Counted from the stretch's first letter, positions 1 to 11,971 are shown. The stretch: DNA of 64,000 nt from Calliphora vicina (GCF_958450345.1 NC_088781.1:57552315-57616314); one strand, 5' to 3'. Notes: generated by a model not told the origin, from the letters alone. Made by a program: numbers and translations.

Positions 1-455
1 CAATTTTATAGTATTTTTACACCAATAATCGGCATTTTACTCAAACGCAACATGAACGACAATAAAACTCTTAACAAATAGTTAAAAATAAACTCAATTA
101 CAGGCCCTACAGTTGTCTTAGTCCTTTGGCGCCTTTATACAGGAAATTATTTTGTTGTCTGAATTTCTTATTAAATCTGAATATTGAGGGAACAATCTGC
201 TTTATTTTACAATCTTTTAACATTTGGAAAACACAACTTTAAAAACTGTGATAAACAACTTTTTTGACACCAAAAGTTCCTATCGCTCGGAGAGGGCGAT
301 TTGAGGCTACTTACTGGATTATTTGCTGGACACTGTGGTCTTAGGTACCACCAATTTACTTTAGGTTATAGTGATACAAAACATTAGTGCCGTGAGAGCG
401 AAGTGGCTCGAAAGGGCCCCTGGTAATTACCTTCATACGTAGTGTGAATTTGTTA

Positions 456-696
456 TGCTAGGTATACACGTTACGATAAGTCGTACGATAAATCGTATAA
501 GTATGAAATTAGTAAAGTGTATCATGTTGTCGTACTAACGAAGTATGAAAATCAAAAAATTTTGATTTTTGTGATATTTTTATTACTTGTCATTTTTTTA
601 AAGGAAATAGTACGATTTGTAGTAACGTCTATCACAAAATCGTACTTTAACTCATACTACGATTAGTACGACAAATAGTATCGTGTATACCCAGCA
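456..696. mobile_element. 241-bp MITE with TTA duplication
   Basis: The ends are inverted: TGCTAGGTATACACG at the left and GTGTATACCCAGCA at the right. The similarity continues inward for about 40 bp through repeated CGTACGATA-type words. TTA is present directly outside both ends (453-455 and 697-699). There is no open frame. A 3-bp TTA duplication fits PIF/Harbinger-type MITEs, but the family is inferred only from that. Confidence 0.7.
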
Positions 697-1239
697 TTAT
701 GATGAAGTTTAGGGCTTCACAAAATAATAATAATAATTTCTAACTACTTCAAACATATTGAATTCATTTCTTGGATTATTTATTCTTTATTGAGTAAATT
801 CCTTATTAAAGCACTCAAGTTTTCTATAATTCAAATCCATTAGAATATAGCTTAACTTCAATTCAAATCTATTACAAATCTAAAACAGACAATTTTTTTC
901 AATGCATTTTAAAAACAATACAAAAACAAATTGAATGTAGAATATATATTTTAATTCAATTCATATTAGATTTGAATTAACAAAATTTTAATCATTCAAA
1001 AGTTGAATGAATTTTGTTATGAATTAATTTAACGATGAATGAATTCTATTTAAATAAAAGCCTTTTAATAGAGTTAAAGGATTACATATATGCTGGGAAT
1101 GGATTTACGGAATGAATGGCTGATATTTTTGAACTCCCAATTAAGATTTTAGTGAATTAGTTAAGCTCTGTTAGAACTTCCAATTTTGGAATACATTTAA
1201 ATGAGAGTCTGTGCTTTTAGAATGAAACATAGATTTTTG

Positions 1240-2215
1240 GATAAAAAATTATATTTTTTTTCAACGTAGTCTCCTTTGAGCTCTATGTACTTTATTCAAA
1301 ATTGTTATCCCTTACAAAAAATAAGATTTGTCGAGGTCATCAAAATAGGTATTTTTTGTGAGATGATTTCATCATTGGAGTCAAATCTCTTTTCGCCGAG
1401 ACATTTCTTCAGGTTTGGAAACAAGCAATAGTTACTCGGTGCTAAATCCGGAGAATATGGCGGATAAGGGAGCATTTCGTAGCTTAATTCATGGATTTCT
1501 GGATTCATGGAAACTGCACGTGCACCCGATTGTTAACAAAAGCGACAGGCAACTTGCTTTCTCATGCGCAACTGATCATTCAAAATTGAAACCACTGAAC
1601 CATGTGAGATGCCTATTGCTTCCACAATCTCTCGCACTGTGTATCTCCGATCGTCCAACTCCATATCGTATCGAATTTTTTTAATAGTTTCGGGTGTGGA
1701 GACCTCAACTGGGCGTCCAGAACGTTCAGCATCTTTCGTGCTTGTACGGCCACAACGAAATTCAGTAAACCACTTTTTACCATTAAAAATGATGGTGCAG
1801 AGTTTTTTTCCGCAAAAAATAATTCTTAGTCCCCATCCATACTGTGAAATATTTGCTGCAAAACATTTGAGTTTGTTGATGAAAGGGGAAAGAGGAATGG
1901 AAAAGGGTACTCTGTTTCATGTACATGAAGTTTTTGTTGAGTATGTCATCTACATTTATTCGTTCATATTCGTTCTGTACAGAAATGTCAAAAACTGAAA
2001 AGCAAAAACTTCATAGTGTGGATACGAATGCAGTTTCAAAAGAGAATTTAAAAATGTTTTGCAGCAAATGTTTCACAGTGTGGACCGGGACTTAATGAGC
2101 AGACGAAATTCACTTTTTTCCAATTTCTCCTGAAACACAAACTGAATGACGCAGCTTATTCAAATTTTGACAGGAGTCAACTGACAGATATGCCTGTTGA
2201 AAGGAGCAGTGTTTT
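1240..2215 (-). pseudogene. mariner transposon relic (family A), with nested MITE
   Basis: The minus strand encodes the end of a mariner DDD/D transposase. PYSPDLAPSNYCLF at about 1410-1460, followed by PNLKKCLGEKRF, is the classic region around the third catalytic Asp. Further right, minus-strand segments match the DNA-binding half (ETIKKIRYDMELDDRRYTV at about 1640-1700). The reading frame is broken and is interrupted at 1829-2091 by a MITE. A second copy of the same family lies at 62050-62690 on the plus strand; both share the stretch ending in AGTCAACTGACAGA near their 5' ends. The element is not functional. Outer ends are approximate. Confidence 0.8.
1829..2091. mobile_element. Harbinger-like MITE nested in the mariner
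   Basis: The element starts GTCCCCATCCATACTGTGAA and its right end, read inverted, is GTCCCGGTCCACACTGTGAA; the inverted match runs for about 40 bp through TTTGCTGCAAAACATT. TTA flanks both ends (1826-1828 and 2092-2094). It splits the mariner coding region, so it is younger than the mariner. The 3-bp TTA duplication suggests PIF/Harbinger, but there is no transposase to prove it. Confidence 0.75.
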
Positions 2216-4348
2216 GAATTGAAGAAAAATTTACATTTTTAAAGCTACATATTTTGTAATGAATTTGAATTAAAGAAAATTTGAATGATTCAATAAGGAA
2301 TTAATTCTATAAAGAATGAATTCATTAACGGAATGATTAAGAGATACAATTTAATTTGATTTTGAAACTTTGAGTTCAAAGCACCTAACATAAATATTAG
2401 TTATGAATTTATTAACGATTTAAACGGAATAATATTACATTTGATTGTAAAGATAACACTGCGGAACAGATATTTTGGTGCCCGAGATTTGAACTACGTT
2501 TTGTACAAGTTGATGAACCCTCATTACTATGTTATACTTGTTTTTTTCAAGTCAGCTCGTCGAAATATCGCTGTTTTTATATTTTCATTGAATACCCTAT
2601 TTTTTGGTGTTTTTCTTCAAAATTTTGAATAATGCAGCTAAAAATGTGAAATTTTTTAGCATGAGACTAGTCTACGTAAACATATGCTTCTTTTGATTAT
2701 AATAATTCTAATGGATGTTTTGGCATATTTGTCTGATCTTTCAGGAAAGTTGAAATTTGAGTCTTTTAGCTTTATCCTTAATAAAATTAAGCATTATGAA
2801 AATTTTAAATAAAAATTTAGCACTGAACATTCAATTCATTATAATGAACATAGTTTTTAATTAAAATGACAAATTAGTTAAATTTAATGAAATTTTTGGA
2901 TAATATCCCGAAATTTTACATCCTAAAAAACTATTTTTTATAAATAAATTTTTAGGTAGTCATTTTTAATAATTATTTCTTAATAATAATATAAATACTT
3001 CAATTGACTTTGGAAAATATTGCGAATTTTGTATTTACGTGATTATAGCGTTTTTGGTAAAAATATAATAAAAACAATTAATTAACACTAGTATTTTATA
3101 GAAAAACATATAGGTTTATTTCTACATTATATATCCGGGAATTGTCTAAGTTGCGAATTTGAATACCAAAGTAAGTAAAATACAATTGGAGAACAGTGTA
3201 TGTAATTGATTTTCGCTGATCTTTTAACATATATTCGCCCCAAATGTAAGAAAACATATTAGGATCTTAACACAGCATCTCATCTCTCACTAGCCATAAT
3301 GAAATAATATAACAAGAGGAATTATATTTATAAAAAAAAAATGTTTAAATAAATCTTTAGTTTATGTATAATCTTGCAGGTGTAAAACATTCAAGTTACG
3401 AACATTTGTATATTTTTTTTTAATATGAAAAACATATGAAAAATATTGTAAAACTTTGAGTTATATGCCAAATAGTTTGGTATATTTTCAGGGAATTTTC
3501 AATATTTTTATATAAATTAGTTTATTGATATGTTTTTATTGTATATAGTGAACAAATTTTGAACCCTTTTAGCATAGGTCAAACTTATTAGAATGAAACT
3601 GAAAAAAGTTAATTTTCAACATCCTTGCGATATGACCAATAAATCCGGAAATTTAGGTAAACAAAATTGATATCGAAGAAAAGATAATTTTGTGTAGAAT
3701 ACCAGTACAAAAATAAATTTTTAATTTTAGTCTCCATTTATGACATAATCAAACAAAAAGAGAAAAAATACAGAATAACCAAAAAATTAAAACCGCAATA
3801 TCTTAAAAACAAGAGCTGATCAAAAAAAACAAAAGATAGTTTTGACTATGAAATGTTCCATACATGTTTTATCAAAAACATTTTCTGTGACACCAAATGA
3901 AAATGTCAATTTTGTTCCTCTGTGTAATCTATTTTTTTGCTATATAACTTGACATTCAAGTTACCTAGGAGGAAGTCAATTTACCTTACAGTGATTACAA
4001 AGATTCAAAGAAGTCATATATATGCCAAGGCAATTTACGAGTCAATTACCTCTGCATTTTTGACTCACTAATTAAGTGTTTATTTAAACATGTAGATGTT
4101 CTTGAATAAAGATAATTTACCCCTGATAGTCAAAGTGATGGTTCCATATAAATCCTAAGGCGAAATGAAGAACAATTTATATTGATCATAACTGTGACAA
4201 TTTACTTTCCAACATGTTACATCTCGTGGGTAACAAACTACTTACTAAAATTAAATGTAAAAAGTTTAAATTTACTACATTCCTGATTACTTGGGGACAC
4301 TAAAGTCACAAATGATTCTACGCTAGACTACCTGTGATGTGTAAAGTA
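2216..4348. other. intronic AT-rich stretch without recognisable gene
   Basis: No coding exon is recognised. The left part (2230-2430) is rich in TTGAATGAATT-type words shared with 820-1080, on the other side of the mariner. Positions 3950-4340 have loosely repeated AGTCAATTTACC/GTGATTAC words like those at 40700-41240. The small open frame at 2441 has no recognisable content. Confidence 0.4.
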
Positions 4349-5105
4349 GCCAATTGAATTATATTGAGATATGCAATTTAATCTTTGTTAACCTTTTTAA
4401 TGTCTTCTTTAGGCCTGATTACATACATCAATATTCTTCCGGCTCGGTTGCTATTAAAAATCGAGGAAATCGGCCCACAAATGGCTGAGATATAAGGAAA
4501 ACACCGAGACAACCTAATTTTTTGGGATATTTTTGATCTATATCTAGATTACTAAGTCATTAATATGGATATCTAATGATAGATATTTTAAAGTCCATTA
4601 CAAAAGTGCCAATTGAATTATATTAAGATATGCAATTTAATCTTTGTTAACCTTTTTAATGTCTTCTTTAGGCCTGATTACATACATCAATATATCGGGA
4701 ATTCTTCCGGCTCGGTTGCTATTTAAAATCGAGGAAATCGGCCCACAAATGGCTGAGATATAAGGAAAACACCGGGATAACCTACATTTTTAGGATATTT
4801 TTGATCTATATCTAGATTACTAAGTCATTAATATGGACAATATGGATATCTAATGATAGATATTTTAAAGTCCATTACAACGATGTATATAAGGCTATAG
4901 TAATTTGGACCTACAATGGAACCCAACATATTTTTTAAAAAAAAATAAAAAATTTTAAAAAATTAAAAAAAGCAATTTTGAAAAAAAGTTTTCAAAAAAA
5001 AAAATTATATATAAAAAAATTTTAAAATAAATTTTTAAAATTTTTTTTAAATTTTGTTAACCTGAAAACTTTTAAAAGGTGAATTTTTAAGTTTAATTTG
5101 GCGAA
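4349..5105 (+). repeat. helentron/INE-1-like repeat (family 2) with internal 259-bp tandem duplication
   Basis: It has the family-2 core: ATACATCAATATATCGGGAA, a GCTCGGTTGCTATTTAAAAT segment, TCGGCCCACAAATGGC, then TCATTAATATGGACAATATG and a poly-T/A-rich end before GCGAATGGTA. The core occurs twice in tandem, 4349-4607 and 4608-4880, nearly identical apart from small indels. The same core is at 33990-34655 (plus) and, inverted, at 19326-20020 and 37009-37470. Relation to INE-1/DINE-1-type non-autonomous helentrons is inferred from family structure and is not proven. Confidence 0.65.
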
Positions 5106-6170
5106 TGGTACAGCCTCTTAGCACTCTTACTTGTTTTAATATCTCATTTGAAAACTATTTTTATTACCAAAACATCCCTTGGAAATTGTAAAAAGTTCAA
5201 AACTCTTCATGTTTGTTCGCCACCTTTTATCCCTGACTGTATTCATATCAAGCTATATTTAATATGCATTTGAGCTGAGTAAGCAAAAAATTGTATTGTA
5301 TAATTTTGCAAGCCATTCATAAGTAATGTTACAACTAGTGGCATACTTTTAGGTGAATTAGAGTGCAACAAGAATGGGTTGTTATTGATGTTATTGTTGT
5401 TGTTTTCATCTGACTATATTCAGCATTTTACTATTTTTTAACAATAACTTTTCCCTTTATTTATCTCTCAAGAAAAAATATGTAACATTGTAGAAACCAA
5501 CATTAAATTTTCAAACACCCACTCCTCAAACTTACGCAATCAGTAAAGCTACGAGGGTTATATGATGTGATTGTTTAAGTAAGTTGAAATTCTATTAAAA
5601 ACATACTTGTGGTAGTATATAAAGTAGTTAGGAGTCATTATCCTTAGCATTGTATTAAATATGAAGTAAATTATATTCTTCTAAATAGCTTCCAATCTTA
5701 GTGTCTGTCGGTACTTCAAATACCAGCAGATAGCGTTTAAATTCTGATAATCATATTGAATACATGTTTATATATCTCTACTCACACATCCCTTGCACAG
5801 TACAAACAATTATATTTAAATTCTATTGTAATAGATGCTTTCCCTTTTGAGAATGTAAATATTTTTCTATACAAATTTCGTATTGCATAAAATATTCAAT
5901 TTTCTAAGAACTTTTGTTTGAGCTGAAAAGGATAAAACTCACCTTAAAGCATAAAAATAAAACTGTATTTTTAATGTAAAAATAGTAAAACTATTTTTCA
6001 CAAAATTACTTTTTAATTGAAATGCACTGGTAAATAAAAATATACTACAGGTATTTTACCACATACCATAACGTTTTTATTGCGATATAAAATCTTGTTT
6101 GCCTACTTTTAGGCTTTAAAAAATTAAAATTATTGTTGCATAGTTACTACTTATTCATTATTCAAATTAC
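5106..6170. other. intron of the Slob-like gene, no repeat recognised
   Basis: This is intron sequence just downstream (minus strand) of the 6171-6352 exon, beginning with its GTAATT donor. It is AT-rich with TTGTTATTG-type simple sequence near 5375-5400. No exon, structured RNA or clear inverted repeat was found. Confidence 0.4.
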
Positions 6171-6352
6171 CTTGCAGCACCGTTTTGTAAAATTACATTT
6201 CCACTATGCAAATGACCATGCAATGGAAAACCACGTTCTTTGAGAAAGATCAATGCCTCCAAGATTTGTCTGCCCAAACGTTGTACTTGCGTGACTGGTA
6301 AACCAGTTGGTTTTCGCGTGTATTTACGTGACCAAGGTTCATTCCATTGGGC
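6171..6352 (-). CDS. Slob: Slob/PXK-like pseudokinase, internal exon (catalytic-loop exon)
   Basis: Minus-strand exon of 182 nt: acceptor TTATAG just upstream (6353-6354) and donor GTAATT downstream (6170-6165). It starts in phase 0 after the 11735-11971 exon and ends after two codon bases. The 60 whole codons begin AQWNEPWSRKYTRKP and end with HGHLHSGNV about 10 residues before the donor. HGHLHSGNV aligns with the kinase catalytic loop HRDLKxxN: the Asn is kept but the catalytic Asp and Lys positions are His, as expected for a pseudokinase. In flies Slob binds the Slowpoke BK channel and 14-3-3, modulating neuronal excitability; that is family knowledge. The link to Slob rather than another PXK-like gene is from recognition of the sequence, not a search. 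The next coding exon must lie left of position 1, so the following intron exceeds 6.1 kb. Confidence 0.8.
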
Positions 6353-6938
6353 CTATAACATGAAATTGAGAAAGTAATAAAAAACATGAGTAATATTTAT
6401 TAATTATTGAGTCAAAATACCAACACAAAAATGCTTTTTAATTACTGCAAACATTAAAAATAATCTTTGAATCAACACATTTGCAATTAAAATTTTTATT
6501 TATTTATTCTCGTGCTTTATTGTTTGTTTTTTTTTTGTTATTTTTCTCTTTTAATTGCAAAAAAATTAACTATAAAATTAATGGTTTATGGCTTCTTTGT
6601 TGGAGAATGGGGAGCTATAGAAGCCATTAAAAGAAATTGTGAAAAAATAAAAATGTAAATACATATTTTACCAAAAGTTTAAAATATTTGGAATTTCTAA
6701 AGGGTCTTCCAATTCGGAACTTTAACTGTTGATTGTGGCCATATTATTGAAGGTACTTATGTCGTATTGGCTGTAATTTATTCCGTTGTTTTGCAAATTA
6801 CCATGCCCAGATATGCGTTCAACAAGAAATGGAAATTATAAAATTGCTTTATCAAAATGAGTGTTTTGTTCTGACCCTAATTTTCATACAAACATCATCT
6901 TCATCTTTACATTCCCAAATGCCTGGATATTAGGATAT

Positions 6939-7530
6939 TGTTACGTTTTAACCTTTTCAAAACGCTGGTTTATTTCCTTTAAATAAACCGGATACTTTTG
7001 ATTGCAAATAAAAGCCGTTTAGTAGTTTGAAAATTGTAACAACTCTTTATTTCTTTAAAATGTACAACAACAACAGAGTTAAATAGCCACTCAATGTTTT
7101 TTATACACGTTTATAAATTCTCAGAATTACAGACACAATTTATAATGTACACGAATTTACTTTGAAAACACAACACACTTTAAGGCACTTAGATGATGTT
7201 TATTCGAAAAGCGTCTCTGATAAACTCACTCACGATTGCAACCTCTGCCACCATTTATAACACTGCATTACCATCTAGAAAGCTCTTTAACTGCCTAGAG
7301 GTTTATAATATATACGCCATCTGTGGTGTACTTTCTACAATGTTTTTTAACTGAACATTCGAAATCGAATACAGCGTTGGCAACTTACGATCAAATCAAC
7401 TAAAAGCTTTTATTTAATAATGCCCACAGATATGTTACAGTTTTACAGCACTATTATTTGAAAGCATTATGCTACTTTTAAATCAGCCGTTAAAATCGTT
7501 ATATTTGAATTCAAGTACAATTTCGTAACA
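6939..7530 (-). repeat. solo LTR, gypsy-type
   Basis: The sequence begins TGTTACG and ends CGTAACA. ATAT directly flanks both sides (6935-6938 and 7531-7534), as expected for 17.6/297/gypsy-type elements that favour ATAT. The length is 592 bp. Orientation is minus, judged by the related copy at 29289-29777, where AATAAA lies near the right end. No internal region or second LTR is present, so it is a solo LTR left by recombination. Confidence 0.8.
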
Positions 7531-7534
7531 ATAT

Positions 7535-8391
7535 CTTAGGTTAAAAAATAGACTCAAGGGCTCTAAATTTGCGTGTTCTGCAGACTTAAATTACAGTGAA
7601 TATCCTAAACTTTGAGATCAACCTTTTACAGCTACCTTTACTATGGCACCACTTGGATTATTTCATTCCGCGGAGTGTTTCAGATCGATAATCGCGTTCC
7701 CTAATACCTACTTATTCACAATATGATCAAATGTTCTAGTTCATAGGTAAGGGTTTCTTTTTCATCTTTTCAGATTCTATATTTCTCAATGTCAGATAAC
7801 TCAAGGGTGGGTGGCCTGTTTCAGTTTCGAAAGTCCGCCAATCACCCTTCTTACAGTTGTTCTGGTTAGTTGTGGACTATTGATTATATTCTTCTAGGAA
7901 TATTAAAGCTTTCAACTACCAGTATCGGAAAACTTAATTTAAGGTTCTTCTTTTTAAACATTTGAAAGGTTGAAATGTTTCTCACAACAACCTGAGGCTC
8001 AAAAATGATCTCTTCTTTAAACTAAAGGATATTTAATTACTTAGACGAAATTTATAAGTTAAAGGTCATACTAATCAAAGGCATATATCTCAGTTATTAT
8101 TCATCCTACAAGATTAGGAGAGATTACAAAACTTTCAGGGAATAACATTTTCTATACATTGGATCCAGATAATTTGTGGGTATCATATCACTCAAAGATC
8201 CGTCAAGTTTCTTGTAAAAAATAGCAACAAGTGTAAAAAAAACTATTTACCGCTATTTAATTGTTAGTGGTTGATGACAGAATGAGCCATATATGCTGTA
8301 AGTTTGGAATATATTAACCAAATGTAATAAAACTTCTTTATCGATGGATTTTCCAATTCAAATATCTTCAAATATCAGCGATCTTCCATCT
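7535..8391. other. intronic stretch without recognised feature
   Basis: It lies between the solo LTR duplication and the hAT duplication. No exon of the minus-strand gene or structured repeat was recognised. Confidence 0.35.
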
Positions 8392-8399
8392 TGCACAAC

Positions 8400-9212
8400 T
8401 AGAGATGCTAATGTGGACTGATTTTTGAAAATCCCATGGTTCGGGATTTGGTAAATTTCGGGATTTTCGGGAAATCTAAAATCCCGAAAATTTTAAGAAA
8501 GAAACGTACAATTGAAAGTAAATTTTTTCTTTAGCAATTAATTTTTATTAGTCACTAAAAAGCATACTATTGCATCTATGGTTTCATCTGCCATTCTGGA
8601 ACGAATTTTGTTTCCGACATATGCTGCTGCCGAAAAACATCTTTCACATTGGCAAAACCGTTTGCAAATACTTATAACAAATCTGCAAATCCTCTTGTTC
8701 CTTCAGAAGTAAAATGATCTATTTGATCATTATAACTTGGTTCCGTTATTGTTATTTTGGGTTTTTTACATTTATTAATAATATCTTTTAGCCTTTGAGC
8801 AATCGAAATATTTTCATTTTGTTCGAGCACCTCATCTGAGATAAAATAAATTTCGTTTGATGAGGATTTAAATTTAGTTTTGTTAGATAACTTACAAAAA
8901 AAATGTGAAGAATTTATTTTCCAGAGCCCCACTCAAGGAAAACCAAAAAGACCGCTTTCCTTTATTAACTATGTTGTAGCAGGAGTTGAGCTTAACTACT
9001 TTGCTGAACATCACTTTGCGATATTCGGGCATGTAGAATATCAAAATGCATGAAAAAGGCACACAAAGATTACAATTTCCCCTATTTATTTATGAAAAAC
9101 GGGATTTGGAAAATCACGGAATTTAAAATTAAAAAATCCCGGGCCTCGGGATTTAAGAAATCCTGAAAACCCCGGGATACTCGGGAACGGGATTCCCCGT
9201 TTGGCATCTCTA
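8400..9212 (-). mobile_element. hAT element, internally deleted, with 8-bp duplication
   Basis: The ends are inverted (TAGAGATGCTAA at the left, TTGGCATCTCTA at the right). The 8-bp TGCACAAC flanks both sides exactly (8392-8399 and 9213-9220). Subterminal copies of CGGGATTT/AAATCCCG cluster inside both ends (8440-8500 and 9105-9195), typical of hAT transposase binding sites. The minus strand at about 8550-8650 reads CFSAAAYVGNKIRSRM, which matches the C-terminal dimerisation region of hAT transposases (in related proteins, SA..V..K.R.R). An open frame at 8672-8932 upstream of it (ISIAQRLKDIINKCKK) is probably another transposase piece. The DDE core and zinc finger are missing, so the element is non-autonomous. 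Confidence 0.85.
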
Positions 9213-9316
9213 TGCACAACGAATACTGGATAGCTCTTTTGGAATAAAAGGAATGGAGATGGTAGAAAATAAATATTGCAAATCAGACAGATAACACAGT
9301 GCAACACAAAAAAAAA

Positions 9317-9797
9317 ATAACCATATACGGACACCACTACGTGATAAAATACCAAAAAAGACCCAAAGTCATGCACTTTTTTATGGGCACCCAAAGATTT
9401 GGGGCCTCGGTGTTATTTTTGCAAAAAAGTGATAATTTTCTCAGGCTTATATCTTGCAAACAGTTCGGAATTTTGATTTACTCTCTGAGGCAAAGTTGTA
9501 GCGCTTATTATGAAGAATTGCAAACATATAAAATCAACAAAAACTTCATCTTCAAGATCGAAATTCCAAAAAACTTTAAAAAATGAATTTTTTTTTACCA
9601 CTGTTCAGGTACTGCTACCTATGTACCTGAACAGTGGTAAAAATTCAAGGAAACAATCAACTACAAAAATGTATCTAAGATCTCAATAAACAACTTTCTG
9701 GAACACATAAATATCCTAGGAATGATTCTTAACACCGTTTAGTAAGAAAAAGCTAAAGGAATTATGTGTTTCCTTAGTGGTGTCCGTATATGGTTAT
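9317..9797. repeat. inverted-repeat element enclosing a perfect hairpin
   Basis: Twenty-three-bp arms that are exact inverted copies lie at 9317-9339 (starting ATAACCATATACGGACACC) and 9775-9797. The spacer contains a perfect palindrome: arms 9592-9612 and 9623-9643 (21 bp each, with ACCACTGTTCAGGTAC) around a 10-nt loop. Open frames across it show no recognisable protein. It is probably a MITE or foldback relic. Confidence 0.6.
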
Positions 9798-9965
9798 ATT
9801 TCCATGACTCAAAAAATTACACAGAGGGTCATTTTAAGAAAAAATCAATTCTTGCTTTCGGAATAGGTTACTTTGTGAACCAATTCGACAGACCTATGAA
9901 TAGTCGTATAGACCACAATGCTGGCCATGAACATACGACTTTCAGTCATGACTTAAAGCCATGGG

Positions 9966-11673
9966 TTTTTTTACTGGCCAATTGTGACGGCGAACAAACA
10001 GGCACGTTTTCTGTTTTTCATGGCTTTGTTGATGATGAAGGTGACGATTGAGATGCCAAAAAAGGCAACATTTTATATTTCTACAATATTAATTTATTCA
10101 AAGTATTGCTAGCTATGACCTTTTCCAACATATGGTTTCCGAGCTAAAATAACTGCTAATCTTTTACGGCCAAGATCGAAAAAAGCTAATATCCCAAATC
10201 AAGTAAATGTTTCAAAGTGTAGCGAATACCAGAGAGGGCGTGCTGCATAGATCGAAACAAATAGTAATCGGAAGAGGCAAGGTCTGAACTATAAAGCTGG
10301 TGAGGCGAAACTTCACAACCACTTTATTCTAAATACATTTTAACAGGTATTGCAACATATGGCCGAGCGTTGTCATGATGGAATATTACGATTTCATGGC
10401 TGACCAGACAATTACAGGTTTCCTGTGATTGTCTGGTCAGATTTCAGTAACTCATAATAGATAGGACCCTTTTGCTTCCACCAAATACAGAGAATTATAT
10501 TAGCGTCATGGATATTTGGCTTTTTTACTGGTCAATTGTGACGGCGAACAAAAAGGTACGTTTTCTGTTTTTCATGGCTTTTTTTGTAATATTTTGCTTT
10601 CCTTATTAGTTGTTGATGATGAAGATGAAGATTGTGATGCCAAAAAAGGCAACATTTTATATTTCTACAATATAAATTTATTTCTAGACCTTTTACTACA
10701 TATTGATTCCGAGCTAAAATAACTGCTCATCTTTTGACGCCAAGAGCGAATAAAGCTAATATTCCAAATCAAGCCAATGTTCCAAAGTAAAGCGTATCCC
10801 AGAGAGAGCGTGCTGCATAGATCGAAACAAATAGTAATCGGAAGAGGCAAGGTCTGGACTATAAAGCTGGTGAGGCGAAACTTTACAACCACTTCATTCT
10901 AAATACTTTTTAACAGGTATTGCAACATGTGGCCGAGTGTTGTCATGATGGAATTTTACGATTACATGGCTGTGCATTTTTCGGGCAATGCTGGTTTCAA
11001 ATGAATCAGTTGTGTTCGGTACAGGTTTCCTGTGATTGTCTGGTCAGATTTCAGTAACTCATAATAGATAGGACCCTTTTGCTTCCACAAAATACAGAGA
11101 ATTATATTAGCGTCATGGATATTTGGCGATGTCGATCCGGATGATTGGCCGGGCTTCAAATATGATTTCTTATTCTTCGGGTTATTGAAGTGGATCCATT
11201 TTTCATCTCATGTTATGATTCGGTGCAAAAATTATTTTCTTTTATAGCTCTCAAACATCTTTTCGGACATGCAAAATAGTCTTTCAAGGCCTCTCTGCTT
11301 CAATTCGTATGATACTCAATTTCCCTGCTTTTGGTTGAATCCTGCTGTTCGCACACGTTCTAAAATTGCTGCTTGAGCAGCTCCTAATGATTTTGAAAGC
11401 TCTTGTTTAGTTTGATAACAATCTTCATGGACTAATGCCTCTAAATTATTGGTCTTCAAAATTAGTTTGGCGGCCCTGTGCGAACTTTGGCTTCCGTGTC
11501 AAAATCACCACTTTTGAACCGAAACCAATGGAACACATTCACCATAAGCTTTGGTGAGAAATTTTCAAATTAAAGAAGTAAAGCAAAACTTCCCGCATAT
11601 GACGCTTTGTTGGCAGAAAATTCGACATTTTCAACAATGTTTAATAATTAACATTTTTAAGTCATACACCCAA
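9966..11673 (-). pseudogene. mariner relic (family B), 3' part in tandem duplication
   Basis: The minus strand contains a degenerate mariner transposase. Recognisable pieces are HDNARPH at about 10370 and 10940, YSSDLASSDYYLF near 10275 and 10845, and RTQLIHLKPALPEK near 11000. The 5' end carries the family terminus TTGGGTGTATGACTTAAA read on the minus strand, ending at 11673 next to TA. The 3' part is duplicated in tandem with period 555 (units 9966-10520 and 10521-11127), and the duplicated unit also carries about 100 bp of non-mariner flank. The frame is broken in both units. Other copies are at 15201, 22440, 26823, 44190, 51597, 55014 and 58490. Confidence 0.8.
10400..10440. repeat. 19-bp-arm palindrome inside first duplication unit
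   Basis: The left arm (10400-10418, CTGACCAGACAATTACAGG) and right arm (10422-10440) are inverted copies with one mismatch and a 3-nt loop. In the second unit the right arm is present, but the left-arm position instead holds about 45 bp of ordinary mariner sequence. The left arm is therefore a new inverted copy. Confidence 0.8.
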
Positions 11674-11734
11674 TAAGTATTAACAAAGATCAGTTAAGAT
11701 TATTATGGAAACATTATGATATTATTTAACTCAC

Positions 11735-11971
11735 CTTATATATTAAATCCTTAAGACTACCCCTTGAATTAAAAGGTGTCACCAAACAGGCATAGTTGCC
11801 TGAATTGGTGTGCAAAAAGCCCAAATCCAAAACGGGATAGATATAAGGATGATGCAAGGAACCCAAAAGTTCCATTAACATATTGCGAGGACTTTCGTTT
11901 GGCGACAGATCTTCAAATGCGACACAGTCAGGAGGCAGGGTTAATAAAGTCATTAAACGATCGGTGCGGAC
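11735..11971 (-). CDS. Slob: Slob/PXK-like pseudokinase, internal exon (N-lobe)
   Basis: Minus-strand exon of 237 nt (79 codons, phase 0 at both ends). The acceptor is TTTATTGCAG (11972-11981) and the donor is GTGAGT (11734-11729). It encodes VRTDRLMTLL at the start and SRGSLKDLIYK at the end. The part around SLHHPYIYPVLDLGFL matches the N-lobe to hinge region of PXK/Slob-type kinase-like proteins. No frameshift or stop is seen. A longer open frame continues upstream through the 68-bp intron, but the splice sites and the exon upstream show that part is intronic. The 5.4-kb intron after it (6353-11734) carries a solo LTR, a hAT element and a duplicated mariner. Confidence 0.85.

Noticed and set aside
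9764..10051. 95-codon open frame with an acidic end
   Set aside because: It covers an inverted-repeat arm and the flank of the duplicated mariner; no protein family.
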